NCBI RefSeq assembly: GCF_003610775.1
Contig: NZ_RAQO01000005.1
Location: 124,001 to 188,000, forward strand
DNA length: 64,000 nt
From: Alginatibacterium sediminis
Lineage (GTDB): Bacteria > Pseudomonadota > Gammaproteobacteria > Enterobacterales > Celerinatantimonadaceae
Reading direction: 5' to 3'
Positions 54,501 through 64,000 of this stretch are shown here, one piece after another. Made by a program: the position numbers and the translations under genes. The notes under the pieces were generated by a model. It did no database searches. It was not told where the DNA came from and saw only the letters and a list, made by a program, of their open reading frames with translations. Numbering within the stretch: the stretch's first letter is position 1; the number at the start of each line of letters is the position of its first letter.

Positions 54501-56090
54501 ATGAAAAAAGGAATCGCTAAGCTGACGCTGGCGCTAGCTGCAACTGCCGTTGCTGCAAGTGTACAAGCTCAGACTTTCGTATTTTGTTCAGAAGGAAGCC
54601 CAGAGGGTTTCAACCCAAGTCTTTATACCGCTGGTACAACTTTTGACGCATCTTCAAAAACAATATTTAACCGCTTGGTTGAGTTCGAAGTAGGTACAAC
54701 AACCGTTGTTCCTGGTTTGGCTGAATCTTGGTCGGTATCTGATGATGGTCTCGAGTACACTTTTAATCTTCGTAAGGGCGTAAAATTCCATGCTCAGAAG
54801 AAAGGTTTTGCTCCTAGCCGTGACTTCAACGCTGATGACGTACTTTTCACTTTCCAACGTCAAGATGACCCAGAACATCCTTACCACAAAGTTTCTGGCG
54901 GCTCTTACGAGTACTACAGCGGCATGGGTATGCCTGAGTTAGTAACTGAAGTCGTTAAAGTTGATGATTATACCGTTAAATTTGTATTGTCTAAGCCTGA
55001 ATCTCCATTCATTGCTAACATGGCTATGGATTTCGCATCTATTTTCTCAGCAGAGCAAGCTGATGCAATGCTAGCGGCTGGTACTCCAGAGCAACTTGAC
55101 TTAAATCCTGTTGGTACCGGACCTTTCCAAATGGTTCAGTACAAAAAAGATTCGTTAATCCGCTACTTGGGTAACCAAGATTATTGGCAAGGCGCTCCAG
55201 CAATTGAGAAACTAGTATTCTCAATTACACCTGATGCTTCAGTTCGTTATGCGAAACTGAAAAAAGGTGAATGTCATGTGATGCCTTATCCAAACCCTGC
55301 TGATATTGAGCAAATGAAAGCTGACGAAGATATCAACTTGCTGAGCCAAGAAGGTCTTAACGTTGGTTACTTAGCGTTCAATACACAAAAAGCACCGTTT
55401 GATAACGTGAAAGTTCGTCAAGCTTTGAACTACGCGGTAAACAAACAGGCTATCTTGGACGCAGTATTCCAAGGCAGCGGTAAAGCAGCTAAGAACCCAA
55501 TTCCACCAACCATGTGGTCTTATAACGAAGCGGTTCAAGACTATCCATATGATCTAGAAAAAGCCAAAGCTCTTCTAGCTGAAGCGGGTGTGACTGATCT
55601 TAAAACCAATATCTGGGCTATGCCTGTACAACGTCCTTACAACCCAAATGCACGTCGCATGGCTGAAATTATCCAAGCAGACTGGGCTAAAATTGGTGTT
55701 GAAGCTGAAGTTGTTTCTTACGAATGGGGTGAATACCTTAAGCGTTCGAAAGAAGGCGAGCATGATACTGTATTGCTAGGTTGGACTGGTGATAATGGTG
55801 ACCCAGATAACTTCTTAAGCGTGTTGTTAAGCTGTGATGCTGTTGGTGGTGGTAACCGTGCTATGTGGTGTGATGAAGAGTTTGATAAAATCATCATGAA
55901 AGCTAAGCAACTTACTAATATCGAAGAGCGCACCAAGCTTTACGAAGAAGCACAAGTTGTATTTAAGGCAAAAGCACCATGGGCAACTATTGCTCACTCG
56001 GTTACGTACAAGCCTTTACGCAAAGAAGTTCAAGGTTTCAAAATTGACCCACTTGGTGGTCATCACTTCTACGGTGTTTCTTTGAAATAA
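54501..56090 (+). CDS. dppA: dipeptide-binding protein DppA
   Basis: 529 residues with a signal peptide ending VQA-QT (residue 23). Closely resembles E. coli DppA: FVFCSEGSPEGFNPSLYTAGTTFDASSKTIFNRLVEFE, PGLAESWSVSDDGLEYTF, NPVGTGPFQ and YEWGEYLKRSKEGEHDT. Periplasmic binding protein for dipeptides, possibly also haem as in E. coli. GGAG precedes the ATG by 8 bases. Followed by a strong terminator-like hairpin. Confidence 0.93.
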   Translation: MKKGIAKLTLALAATAVAASVQAQTFVFCSEGSPEGFNPSLYTAGTTFDASSKTIFNRLVEFEVGTTTVVPGLAESWSVSDDGLEYTFNLRKGVKFHAQKKGFAPSRDFNADDVLFTFQRQDDPEHPYHKVSGGSYEYYSGMGMPELVTEVVKVDDYTVKFVLSKPESPFIANMAMDFASIFSAEQADAMLAAGTPEQLDLNPVGTGPFQMVQYKKDSLIRYLGNQDYWQGAPAIEKLVFSITPDASVRYAKLKKGECHVMPYPNPADIEQMKADEDINLLSQEGLNVGYLAFNTQKAPFDNVKVRQALNYAVNKQAILDAVFQGSGKAAKNPIPPTMWSYNEAVQDYPYDLEKAKALLAEAGVTDLKTNIWAMPVQRPYNPNARRMAEIIQADWAKIGVEAEVVSYEWGEYLKRSKEGEHDTVLLGWTGDNGDPDNFLSVLLSCDAVGGGNRAMWCDEEFDKIIMKAKQLTNIEERTKLYEEAQVVFKAKAPWATIAHSVTYKPLRKEVQGFKIDPLGGHHFYGVSLK

Positions 56091-56097
56091 CACCTCG

Positions 56098-56127
56098 ATA
56101 GGGCAGCATTGCTGCCCTATTTTTTTA
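56098..56127 (+). terminator. intrinsic terminator between dppA and dppB
   Basis: Ten-base perfect stem ATAGGGCAGC/GCTGCCCTAT (56098-56107 with 56111-56120), loop ATT, then T8. Strong, yet inside the operon, only 7 bases past dppA. Confidence 0.88.
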
Positions 56128-56156
56128 TTTCGCTGTCACCCACAAAGTAGTTTTAT

Positions 56157-57167
56157 ATGTTCCAGTTTATTTTTAAGAAATTATTACTCGTCGTACCGAC
56201 TTTTATTGGTATTACCTTGCTTACCTTCACCTTGATTCGAATGATACCTGGTGACCCCATAGAGATTATGGCCGGTGAGCGGGGTGTATCCCCAGAACGT
56301 CATGCTCAACTGCGTTCTGAACTTGGCCTCGATCAGCCCATTTTGGTTCAGTATTTCGATTATGTTCAAGGTATTTTCCAAGGCGACCTTGGCGTTTCGT
56401 TGATAACTAAGACGCCTGTTATCGAAGAGTTTCTATCATTATTTCCTGCAACTGTTGAACTCGCTTTTTGCGCTGCAATGTTTGCAATAATAATCGGACT
56501 ACCCGCAGGTATTATTGCTGCGGTGAAACGGGGCTCGGTGTTTGACCACTCCGTTATGACCATTTCCTTAACCGGTTATTCGATGCCTATTTTCTGGTGG
56601 GCTTTGTTATTGATGCTGGTATTTTCGGTCAACCTCGATTTGACCCCGGTGTCGGGGCGAATGGATGTTACCTATTGGATAGATGAAGTCACTGGATTCA
56701 TGTTAATAGATACCCTGCTTAGCGGTGAGGAAGGTGCATTTAAAAGCGCGGTCCATCACTTAGTTTTACCAAGTATTGTCCTAGGTACTATTCCAATGGC
56801 AGTAATCGCTCGTATGACGCGTTCGTCAATGCTTGAAGTGCTTGGTGAAGATTATATCCGTACCGCTCGTTCAAAAGGTATGGTTCCAATGCGAGTGATT
56901 GTCGTCCACGCCTTACGAAACGCATTAATTCCGGTAATTACAGTCATTGGTTTGCAGGTCGGGATCTTACTTTCTGGTGCAATTTTGACTGAAACCATCT
57001 TCGCATGGCCAGGCATTGGTAAGTGGCTTATTGAGTCTATCGGACGTCGCGACTATCCAGTGGTTCAAGGTGGTATTTTGATAGTGGCAACCATGATAAT
57101 TATGGTCAATTTATTCGTAGATATAATGTATGGGGTTGTTAACCCGCGCATTAGACACGCACATTAA
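56157..57167 (+). CDS. dppB: dipeptide ABC permease DppB
   Basis: 336 residues, six membrane segments. MFQFIFKKLLLVVPTFIGITLLTF start, GERGVSPE loop, coupling loop YIRTARSKGMVPMRVIVVHALRNALIPVI and terminal NLFVDIMYGVVNPRIRHA. Matches E. coli DppB in length (339). Confidence 0.93.
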   Translation: MFQFIFKKLLLVVPTFIGITLLTFTLIRMIPGDPIEIMAGERGVSPERHAQLRSELGLDQPILVQYFDYVQGIFQGDLGVSLITKTPVIEEFLSLFPATVELAFCAAMFAIIIGLPAGIIAAVKRGSVFDHSVMTISLTGYSMPIFWWALLLMLVFSVNLDLTPVSGRMDVTYWIDEVTGFMLIDTLLSGEEGAFKSAVHHLVLPSIVLGTIPMAVIARMTRSSMLEVLGEDYIRTARSKGMVPMRVIVVHALRNALIPVITVIGLQVGILLSGAILTETIFAWPGIGKWLIESIGRRDYPVVQGGILIVATMIIMVNLFVDIMYGVVNPRIRHAH

Positions 57168-57177
57168 GGAGGCTCAG

Positions 57178-58071
57178 ATGTCACAAGCAACAACTGTTAG
57201 TGGGCCTAAAGTCCAAACCCCATTTCAAGAGTTTTGGGGATATTTCTCTCAAAACTCAGGAGCCGTAGCTGGACTGTTCTTTATTATCCTGATGGTCATC
57301 GTGGCGCTGTTTGCCAACTTTTTAGCCCCGCATTCGCCCATTGAACAATACCGAGATGCGCTGTTGGTCCCCCCGGTTTGGGTTGAGGGTGGAAGTTGGA
57401 CCTACATCTTAGGCACTGACGATATTGGTCGGGATATATTATCTCGTTTGATGCATGGCGCTCGATTGTCTTTGTTTATCGGTACTTTGGTGGTCACGCT
57501 GTCACTGGGTCTAGGTATTATTCTTGGTTTAGTGGCCGGTTATTTTCGCGGCACTATTGAAGTCGTCATCATGCGTGGTGTGGACATCATGCTGGCTATG
57601 CCGAGTCTATTGTTAGCGATTGCTATCGTCGCTATCCTCGGTCCAAGTCTTATGAATGCAGCAATGGCGATTGCGATCGTTTCATTACCACATTACGTAC
57701 GCTTAGCTCGAGCTTCCACCATTTCGGAAGCTAATAAAGACTATGTGATTGCCTCACGAGTGGCAGGGGCTGGTTCGCTGCGCTTGATGTTTAAAACCAT
57801 TTTACCTAATTGTTTGGCACCCTTGATAGTGCAGGCAACACTTGGTTTTTCTAACGCGATTTTGGATATGGCTGCATTAGGCTTTCTTGGATTAGGTGCT
57901 CAACCCCCGACACCGGAGTGGGGCAGTATGCTGGCTGATGCACTGCAATTCGTTCAACGTGCTTGGTGGGTGGTTACATTCCCCGGCCTGGTTATTTTGT
58001 TGACGGTTTTGGCCTTTAACCTGATGGGTGATGGTCTACGTGACGCACTTGATCCGAAACTAAAGCAGTAG
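57178..58071 (+). CDS. dppC: dipeptide ABC permease DppC
   Basis: 297 residues from ATG 57178 with AAGGAGG ahead (frame open to 57130, within dppB). Six membrane segments, LGTDDIGRDILSRLMHGARLSLFIG and the coupling loop YVIASRVAGAGSLRLMFKTILPNCLAPL. Nine bases before dppD. Confidence 0.93.
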   Translation: MSQATTVSGPKVQTPFQEFWGYFSQNSGAVAGLFFIILMVIVALFANFLAPHSPIEQYRDALLVPPVWVEGGSWTYILGTDDIGRDILSRLMHGARLSLFIGTLVVTLSLGLGIILGLVAGYFRGTIEVVIMRGVDIMLAMPSLLLAIAIVAILGPSLMNAAMAIAIVSLPHYVRLARASTISEANKDYVIASRVAGAGSLRLMFKTILPNCLAPLIVQATLGFSNAILDMAALGFLGLGAQPPTPEWGSMLADALQFVQRAWWVVTFPGLVILLTVLAFNLMGDGLRDALDPKLKQ

Positions 58072-58080
58072 GTTGAACAC

Positions 58081-59061
58081 ATGGAATTATTAGAAGTTAA
58101 AAACCTCTGCGTTGAGTTTGGCTCAGAGGAAAACCCGTTTCGAGCAGTTGACCAAGTAGGTTATACCGTATCGCGCGGTGAAGTCGTTGGTATTGTTGGT
58201 GAGTCAGGCTCAGGGAAAAGCGTAAGTTCGCTGTCTATCATGGGCTTAATTGATTATCCGGGGCGAGTGACCGCGGACTCAATGTTGTTTAATGGGCAAG
58301 ACTTACAAAAACTAAGTGACAAAGAGCGCCGTAAAATCACAGGCGCTGACATTGCCATGATTTTCCAAGAACCTATGTCTAGTTTGAATCCTTGTTATAC
58401 CGTCGAGTTTCAAATTTCCGAAGCTTTAAAAATTCACCAAGGTGGCACCCGTAAATGGCGGCGTGAACGAGTTATTGAACTTTTAGAACAAGTTGGAATC
58501 CCTGATCCCAAAAGTCGTTTAAGTAACTATCCTCATCAGCTATCTGGCGGTATGAGTCAGCGAGTCATGATTGCTATGGCGATCGCTTGTGAGCCGATTC
58601 TTCTGATTGCAGATGAGCCGACGACGGCCTTGGATGTAACCATCCAAGCGCAAATCATGGACTTACTCCTTGATCTGCAAAAGCAAAAGAACATGGGGCT
58701 GGTGCTCATTACTCATGATTTAGCCTTGGTCGCAGAAGCTGCTGATCGGGTGATTGTGATGTACGCCGGGCAAGTTGTTGAAAGTGGCCCCGCTGAGGAA
58801 TTATTTTCTACGCCCAAGCACCCATATACGCAAGCCTTGTTACGTTCTTTACCTGAGTCATCAGTGGGCCAAGACCGACTTGATGCCTTACCTGGTGTTG
58901 TTCCTGGTGCCTTTGATCGACCAACAGGTTGTATGCTTAGCCCTCGTTGTGCTTATGCCACTGAGCGCTGTCATAACGAACAACCACATATTCAGGGCGA
59001 TAAAATTCGTCAAGTTCGCTGTTTCACACCGCTAGACGCAAATGGGGAGCCGGTGCAATGA
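58081..59061 (+). CDS. dppD: dipeptide ABC ATPase DppD
   Basis: 326 residues. Walker [41 protein letters not shown], and the C-terminal Cys cluster ([15 protein letters not shown]). Walker A ends in Val rather than Ser/Thr after Lys-Ser, normal for DppD. Overlaps dppF by 4 bases. Confidence 0.93.
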   Translation: MELLEVKNLCVEFGSEENPFRAVDQVGYTVSRGEVVGIVGESGSGKSVSSLSIMGLIDYPGRVTADSMLFNGQDLQKLSDKERRKITGADIAMIFQEPMSSLNPCYTVEFQISEALKIHQGGTRKWRRERVIELLEQVGIPDPKSRLSNYPHQLSGGMSQRVMIAMAIACEPILLIADEPTTALDVTIQAQIMDLLLDLQKQKNMGLVLITHDLALVAEAADRVIVMYAGQVVESGPAEELFSTPKHPYTQALLRSLPESSVGQDRLDALPGVVPGAFDRPTGCMLSPRCAYATERCHNEQPHIQGDKIRQVRCFTPLDANGEPVQ

Positions 59062-60050
59062 GTTCAAATTCTTCAGCTCCACTGTTAGAAGTCGAAGGAC
59101 TAAAAAAACATTACGACGTTAAAGGCGGCCTCTTTAAACCAGACGCGACAGTCAAAGCGATGGATGGGGTTAGTTTTAAGTTAGAACGCGGTAAAACCTT
59201 AGCTGTAGTTGGCGAGTCAGGTTGTGGTAAGTCAACATTAGCCCGCGTTCTGACAATGATCGAGACACCAACTGACGGTGCTTTACGCTTTGACGGCGAA
59301 GACATTCTGAGCCTTGGTAAAGACGCCGCAAAGGTACTACGCCAAAAGATTCAGATTATCTTTCAAAACCCTTACGGTTCATTAAACCCGCGTAAAAAAG
59401 TGGGTTCGATATTGGAAGAACCTTTGATCATCAATACTGATATTTCTAAGGAAGATCGCAAGCAGAAGTCTTTAGCTATTTTGCAAAAAGTAGGCTTACG
59501 TCCGGAGCATTATGATCGTTATCCGCATATGTTCTCTGGAGGCCAACGACAACGAATCGCAATTGCCCGAAGTTTGATGTTGGATCCAAAAGTAGTCGTT
59601 GCAGATGAACCCGTATCAGCTTTGGATGTATCGGTGCAGGCTCAGGTATTGAACTTGATGATGGATCTTCAGCAAGACATGGGGCTAAGCTACGTATTCA
59701 TTTCTCATGATTTGTCGGTTGTCGAGCATATTGCCGATGATGTAATGGTCATGTATTTAGGTAAAGCCGTTGAATATGGGCGCAGTGAGGATGTATTTTC
59801 TAATCCTCAGCATCCTTACACACAAGCCTTATTATCAAGTACACCACGCTTAAATCCGGAGCATAGACGTGAGAAAATAAAGCTTGAAGGAGAACTGCCG
59901 TCACCGCTTAACCCTCCTTCAGGTTGTGCTTTTCATGCGCGATGTCGATTTGCACGCGATCAGTGTCACAAAGAGCAGCCACAGTTACTAGATGCAAAAT
60001 CTGGAAAAGTAGCGTGCTTTGCCGTAGAGCAGGCTTGGTCTTTTGACTAG
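59058..60050 (+). CDS. dppF: dipeptide ABC ATPase DppF
   Basis: 330 residues. [79 protein letters not shown] and Cys cluster ([15 protein letters not shown]). Close to E. coli DppF. Last gene of the operon. Confidence 0.94.
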   Translation: MSSNSSAPLLEVEGLKKHYDVKGGLFKPDATVKAMDGVSFKLERGKTLAVVGESGCGKSTLARVLTMIETPTDGALRFDGEDILSLGKDAAKVLRQKIQIIFQNPYGSLNPRKKVGSILEEPLIINTDISKEDRKQKSLAILQKVGLRPEHYDRYPHMFSGGQRQRIAIARSLMLDPKVVVADEPVSALDVSVQAQVLNLMMDLQQDMGLSYVFISHDLSVVEHIADDVMVMYLGKAVEYGRSEDVFSNPQHPYTQALLSSTPRLNPEHRREKIKLEGELPSPLNPPSGCAFHARCRFARDQCHKEQPQLLDAKSGKVACFAVEQAWSFD

Positions 60051-60063
60051 ACTTTGATCTTTG

Positions 60064-60092
60064 AATGAGGCTGCTAACAGCCTCATTTTTTT
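60064..60092 (+). terminator. intrinsic terminator of the dpp operon
   Basis: Ten-base stem AATGAGGCTG/CAGCCTCATT (60064-60073 with 60078-60087), loop CTAA, T-run. Confidence 0.9.
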
Positions 60093-60249
60093 ACCTGTAC
60101 TCCGCAGCACCGCCTCTTCTTTTTTGTTTGCATCGATCACAGCTGAGCTAAAATTGAAAGTCAGTTAAAAAGATTGCAGTACCTCAGCCGACTTGTTTAG
60201 TCTTGTTAGTATTGATACAACAAATCACTCAGGATATAGCCACAGCCAT

Positions 60250-61758
60250 ATGAAATCATTCGCACGCCCATTATTTAGATTGCTTTGTTATTTTGCTCTC
60301 GCAAATCAAGCGCTAGCAAAAGACATAGTGGTGGGATTATCGAATCCTGATTTAGAAACTGACTTTGTGAAACAAATTGAGCGTAATGCCCTGTTCTTTA
60401 ACAGTTTGGTATTCGACCCTCTATTTCGTGTTCTGGATGAGGAATTTACTCAACCGCTACTTGTCGAGTCGTGGCGTCAAGTGAAACCAGGCCTGCTGGA
60501 GTTGCGTCTAAAAGCGAATGTGAAGCATCATAGTGGCAACCCTTTTCAAGCCAAAGATGTCGTTTGGACATTTGAACAGCTGAGTAAACAAGGAGGCAGT
60601 CCGGTATTTTTGGGTATTGATAAAATTGAGGCAACTAGCGAACGCCACATCCGGGTTTGGACTCAACTCAACCCGCGAATAGCGTTTCGCCGGCTCGCTT
60701 TTCTTTATCCCGCCGATAGCGAACATGCTAAGTCATCTAAAGAAGATCGCACCGAGTTGCCCGTTTCCGGAACCGGGGCATTTCGTTTGGTCGAGCATCA
60801 AGCCAATGTAATGACCGTATTGGAGCGTAACCAAGACTACTGGAGGCCAACGACCGGTAACATTGATAAAGTGACCTTAATTCCAATACAAAGCGTTCAG
60901 GCGCGTTTTGGGGCCCTTTATACTGGTGATGTAGACCTCATCGACAACCTAGATGCGGAAAGTATGGTTAGTATCAAGCAAGAACCCAACATTAACCCAC
61001 TGCCTATCGATAGCCATGTGGGTGTTGGCTTGCAACTCAATCACAATCACCCTTTGTTGAAGCAACTCGCGGTTAGGCAGGCGCTTAACCAAGCTATCGA
61101 TCGAAAAGACCTAGTGGGCGGTTTATTCGGCGAGTTTGGACGAGAGGCCGACCAGATGAGTCTGCCACAAAGTCCGCGTTATAATACTGAACTTAAGGTT
61201 AGCTATAATCCGGAGGCTGCCCTTGAATTACTGGAAAATATTGAGGGCGATCGAGGGCAAAAGCTGATTATGTTGGCACCGAGAGATTTGTTCTTATTTG
61301 ACTATGAGATCGCACAGCGTGTGTACAGAAGCTTTGAGCGGCTAAATCTAAATATTGAACTTCGATTCTTAACTGCTCAACAATACATTTATCAACGCCA
61401 TATTTGTCAGGCGGATATCGTACTTACATCAATCACAGCAGACAATGTAAGTAGTTTGGAGGCAATGGCAAAGGAGTATAGCGAGTCGCGTGCCAATAGT
61501 GAGCTTGGTCAATGTCATTTCTATCCTGATATAGATATTGATCAGAGCCTACAAGATGGCTTAGAAGCAAATAATTTCGCTCAAGTAGTGACTAGTTTTC
61601 GTAGCATTGAGCGCAAACTTGCGGAGGACGTCGCGTTCATTCCAATTTTGTGGAATCGGCCCATCTGGGCCGTTCGAGGTCAGGTTGAACAACATGAAAA
61701 CTTAGGGGGATTGCCGTTCCCTAATCTATCAAGTCTACAAATTTTAGATCCTGAGTAG
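60250..61758 (+). CDS. orphan peptide-family binding protein (family 5, SapA-like)
   Basis: 502 residues from ATG 60250 (frame open to 60193; the ribosome site is poor). Signal peptide ends ALA-KD (about residue 23). Family 5 features: LELRLKANVKHHSGNPFQAKDVVWTFEQL, PVSGTGAFRLVEH, LAVRQALNQAIDRKDLV. More diverged from DppA than the other two in the window and resembles SapA-type proteins. No permease or ATPase follows; it may feed the Dpp membrane proteins just upstream. Its stop is one base from the convergent dxs stop. Confidence 0.8.
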   Translation: MKSFARPLFRLLCYFALANQALAKDIVVGLSNPDLETDFVKQIERNALFFNSLVFDPLFRVLDEEFTQPLLVESWRQVKPGLLELRLKANVKHHSGNPFQAKDVVWTFEQLSKQGGSPVFLGIDKIEATSERHIRVWTQLNPRIAFRRLAFLYPADSEHAKSSKEDRTELPVSGTGAFRLVEHQANVMTVLERNQDYWRPTTGNIDKVTLIPIQSVQARFGALYTGDVDLIDNLDAESMVSIKQEPNINPLPIDSHVGVGLQLNHNHPLLKQLAVRQALNQAIDRKDLVGGLFGEFGREADQMSLPQSPRYNTELKVSYNPEAALELLENIEGDRGQKLIMLAPRDLFLFDYEIAQRVYRSFERLNLNIELRFLTAQQYIYQRHICQADIVLTSITADNVSSLEAMAKEYSESRANSELGQCHFYPDIDIDQSLQDGLEANNFAQVVTSFRSIERKLAEDVAFIPILWNRPIWAVRGQVEQHENLGGLPFPNLSSLQILDPE

Positions 61759-61759
61759 A

Positions 61760-63622
61760 CTAAGCAAGACGCGACAAAATTGATCGTTCGATACCACTGG
61801 CATCCAATCCCAATTTCTGATGAACTTGTTCTTGAGTTCCTTGAGCAATGAATTGATCAGGTAAGCCTAAGTTTAGAATAGGGCAAGCCAAACCTTGTTG
61901 TGCAATGTACTCAACCACAGCAGAGCCTGCGCCACCCATAATCGCATTATCTTCTATGGTTACTAATAAGTCGTGTTCGGCTGCAAGTTTGGTAATGGCA
62001 TCGTGGTCAAGAGGTTTGATGAATCGCATATCAACCACACTAGCATTTAGTTTTTCGGCAGCCTTATTTGCTTCATCTAACAATGTTCCAAAGCTTAGTA
62101 AGGCAATGTTCTTACCTTGGCGTATTTGCCGCGACTTACCAATTTCTAGAGCTTGCATTTGACTCGAAATTTCAACATTGGTAGCCCCTCCACGAGGATA
62201 ACGAACCGCTGCTGGACCAGTATGTAGATGGCCAGTGTATAGCATTTGTCGGCATTCGTTCTCGTCTGCTGGTGCCATGATCACCAAGTTAGGTATCGGT
62301 CTTAAAAAACTTAAATCGAAAGCACCTTGGTGGGTTGGCCCATCAGCTCCAACGATACCCGCGCGGTCAATAGCAAACAATACCGGAAGGTTTTGGATTG
62401 CAACGTCATGTATCAATTGATCGTAGGCGCGTTGCAAAAATGTCGAATAGATTGCAACTACAGGGTTATAACCCCCAATCGCAAGACCAGCGGCAAAGGT
62501 TACCGCGTGCTGCTCTGCAATTGCCACGTCAAAGTATTGTTTTGGGTACAGTTTAGAAAACCGAACCATACCTGAGCCTTCACGCATCGCAGGTGTTACT
62601 GCCATTAACTTGCTGTCTAGGTCAGCCATGTCACACAGCCAATCGCCAAAAATGCCTGAAAATGTAGGTGCGCTGCTTTGTTTTTTCGGTAGGTTATTCA
62701 ACATGGGGTCGAACTTACTAACCGCATGATAGCCAATCGGATCCTTTTCGGCGGGCTCATAGCCTTTGCCTTTTTTGGTCATTACATGCAAAAACTGCGG
62801 ACCTTTGAGTTCTCGCATGTTGCTTAGGGTTTGTACCAAGGCTTTGACGTCATGACCATCAATTGGACCAATGTAGTTGAAACCAAATTCTTCGAATAAG
62901 GTACCAGGTACAACCATACCCTTAAGGTGTTCTTCGGTGCGTTTTGCTAATTCTTTAATCGGTGGAAGGCCGCTTAGGACTTTCTTGCTTCCTTCACGCA
63001 AGTTGGAATAAAGAGAACCACTTAGGATATTCGCCAAGGAGTTATTCAGGGCTCCCACATTTTCTGAAATCGACATTTCATTGTCGTTCAGAATTACTAG
63101 CATATCGTTGTGGATATCACCGGCGTGATTGAGCGCTTCAAAGGCCATTCCCGCCGTCATTGCACCGTCGCCGATCACAGCAACTACTTTGCGACCGCTC
63201 TGTTCGCGATCTGCGGCAATCGATATCCCAAGGGCTGCACCTATTGAGGTACTTGAGTGTCCGACAGACAGGACGTCATATTCGCTTTCTTCGCGCCAAG
63301 GAAAAGGATGCAAGCCATCCATTTGACGTATGCTTTGCATTTTTTCGCGTCGACCGGTAAGTATTTTGTGCGGGTAAGCTTGATGACCTACATCCCAAAT
63401 CAGTTGGTCAAATGGTGTGTTGTACACATAATGCAGCGCCACAGTTAGTTCAACTGCACCCAGCCCTGATGCTAAGTGTCCACTAGATTGGCTAACACAA
63501 TTGAGCAAATATTGGCGTAATTCGTCGCAAAGTCCTTCAAGTTCTTTTGCTGGTAACTCGCGCACTTGGTGAGGGAAATCACACTGTGCCAGAGTTGGGT
63601 AATCCTTAATATCGAGAGTCAT
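61760..63622 (-). CDS. dxs: 1-deoxy-D-xylulose-5-phosphate synthase
   Basis: 620-residue thiamine-diphosphate enzyme joining pyruvate and glyceraldehyde 3-phosphate, first step of the MEP isoprenoid pathway. Motifs: [19 protein letters not shown], the cofactor site [18 protein letters not shown], and [18 protein letters not shown] with the catalytic Glu. Matches E. coli Dxs in length (620). Lies 28 bases after ispA in the usual order. Confidence 0.97.
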   Translation of the reverse strand: MTLDIKDYPTLAQCDFPHQVRELPAKELEGLCDELRQYLLNCVSQSSGHLASGLGAVELTVALHYVYNTPFDQLIWDVGHQAYPHKILTGRREKMQSIRQMDGLHPFPWREESEYDVLSVGHSSTSIGAALGISIAADREQSGRKVVAVIGDGAMTAGMAFEALNHAGDIHNDMLVILNDNEMSISENVGALNNSLANILSGSLYSNLREGSKKVLSGLPPIKELAKRTEEHLKGMVVPGTLFEEFGFNYIGPIDGHDVKALVQTLSNMRELKGPQFLHVMTKKGKGYEPAEKDPIGYHAVSKFDPMLNNLPKKQSSAPTFSGIFGDWLCDMADLDSKLMAVTPAMREGSGMVRFSKLYPKQYFDVAIAEQHAVTFAAGLAIGGYNPVVAIYSTFLQRAYDQLIHDVAIQNLPVLFAIDRAGIVGADGPTHQGAFDLSFLRPIPNLVIMAPADENECRQMLYTGHLHTGPAAVRYPRGGATNVEISSQMQALEIGKSRQIRQGKNIALLSFGTLLDEANKAAEKLNASVVDMRFIKPLDHDAITKLAAEHDLLVTIEDNAIMGGAGSAVVEYIAQQGLACPILNLGLPDQFIAQGTQEQVHQKLGLDASGIERSILSRLA

Positions 63623-63650
63623 ATATTCCGCTTATTGTTATCGGTCGTAC

Positions 63651-64000
63651 TTAGTGAGTGCGGTTCACCACATAATCAGCTAAAGAGCGCAAATTTTCAC
63701 AGTCATAGGGCAGCTCATCTAGAGCTTGCAGTGCTTTTTGGTGCAATTGCTGGGCTTTCAGTTTTGCATTTTCAAGACCTAACAACGCCGGATATGTGGC
63801 CTTGTTAGCGTCAGTATCGGATCCCTGAGGTTTGCCGAGAGTTTGCGTGTCACTGGTGATATCTAATATATCATCTTGAACTTGAAACGCTAAGCCAATG
63901 CTTTGTCCATATTGGTGTAAGGCTTTTCGATGCTCAATATTATCGATTCCTGCAGTAATAGCACCCATCTCTACAGCAGCACTGATCAGTGCCCCCGTCT
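63651..64000 (-). CDS. ispA: farnesyl diphosphate synthase (5' part outside window)
   Basis: The C-terminal 115 or so residues are inside the window; the gene runs off the right edge. The visible part starts in the family's TGALISAAVEMGA and includes the second aspartate-rich motif (FQVQDDILDITSDTQTLGKPQGSD) followed by DANKATYPALLG. Makes farnesyl diphosphate from the C5 units of the MEP pathway. Next to dxs as in many gammaproteobacteria. Geranylgeranyl or octaprenyl synthase is less likely given this context. Confidence 0.92.
   Translation of the reverse strand, partial: TGALISAAVEMGAITAGIDNIEHRKALHQYGQSIGLAFQVQDDILDITSDTQTLGKPQGSDTDANKATYPALLGLENAKLKAQQLHQKALQALDELPYDCENLRSLADYVVNRTH

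Overview
The window reads as ordinary chromosome of a free-living, probably marine, heterotrophic gammaproteobacterium. The evidence is the order nrdR-ribD-ribE-ribB-ribH-nusB-thiL-pgpA and dxs-ispA, a Braun-type lipoprotein ending in lysine, EttA and YbiT ABC-F proteins, SstT, and a wealth of binding-protein-dependent and TTT-type importers. An Oceanospirillales/Saccharospirillaceae-like host (for example near Reinekea) is my guess from gene content only. I see no rRNA, tRNA, insertion sequence, prophage, CRISPR array or integration site.

Layout. 1-10.1 kb: the tail of a 2OG-Fe(II) oxygenase, beta-phosphoglucomutase, a Nudix hydrolase, ABC-F YbiT, a CitA/CitB-type two-component pair divergent from its likely target tctCBA, a GcvR-like ACT protein and an SRAP (YedK/HMCES) protein. 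10.1-13.1 kb: a sulfur module with a CoA-disulfide reductase-rhodanese fusion facing an ArsR/BigR/SqrR-like repressor and a split YeeE/YedE sulfur transporter. 13.4-24.4 kb: a beta-mannoside utilisation locus with a LacI regulator, GH2 beta-mannosidase, a five-gene peptide-family ABC importer and a ROK mannokinase; AACGTT palindromes upstream of both the regulator and the mannosidase are its likely operators. 25.5-33.9 kb: cold shock protein, SstT, a BMP-type (nucleoside-like) ABC importer, and a small KdgM/OmpG-like porin. 34.0-42.7 kb: a LysR regulator, CreA-like lipoprotein, AraC regulator with a cytoplasmic GH3 glucosidase, EttA with a tiny downstream protein, an MFS exporter and a small membrane peptide. 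42.8-48 kb: an L,D-transpeptidase facing lpp, glyA, and a 7TMR-DISM diguanylate cyclase. 48-54.2 kb: the riboflavin/nusB/thiL/pgpA operon. 54.5-61.8 kb: dppABCDF plus an orphan binding protein. 61.8-64 kb: dxs and the 3' part of ispA.

How the genes work together. The window is dominated by nutrient capture: tricarboxylate-like acids (TctCBA), beta-mannosides, nucleoside-like ligands, dipeptides, serine/threonine and reduced sulfur, each beside a plausible regulator or catabolic enzyme. A recurring design is visible: in all four operons where a binding-protein gene comes first, a strong RNA hairpin sits directly behind that gene and before the membrane genes.

I did not find a clearly undescribed system. 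The best leads are the beta-mannoside regulon, the sulfur-sensing module with its conserved cysteine spacing, the small protein genes at 38731-38904 and 42527-42655, the RibB with a zinc-less GTP cyclohydrolase II half, and the binding-protein hairpins. Several start codons were moved from the longest open frame to ones with good ribosome binding sites.
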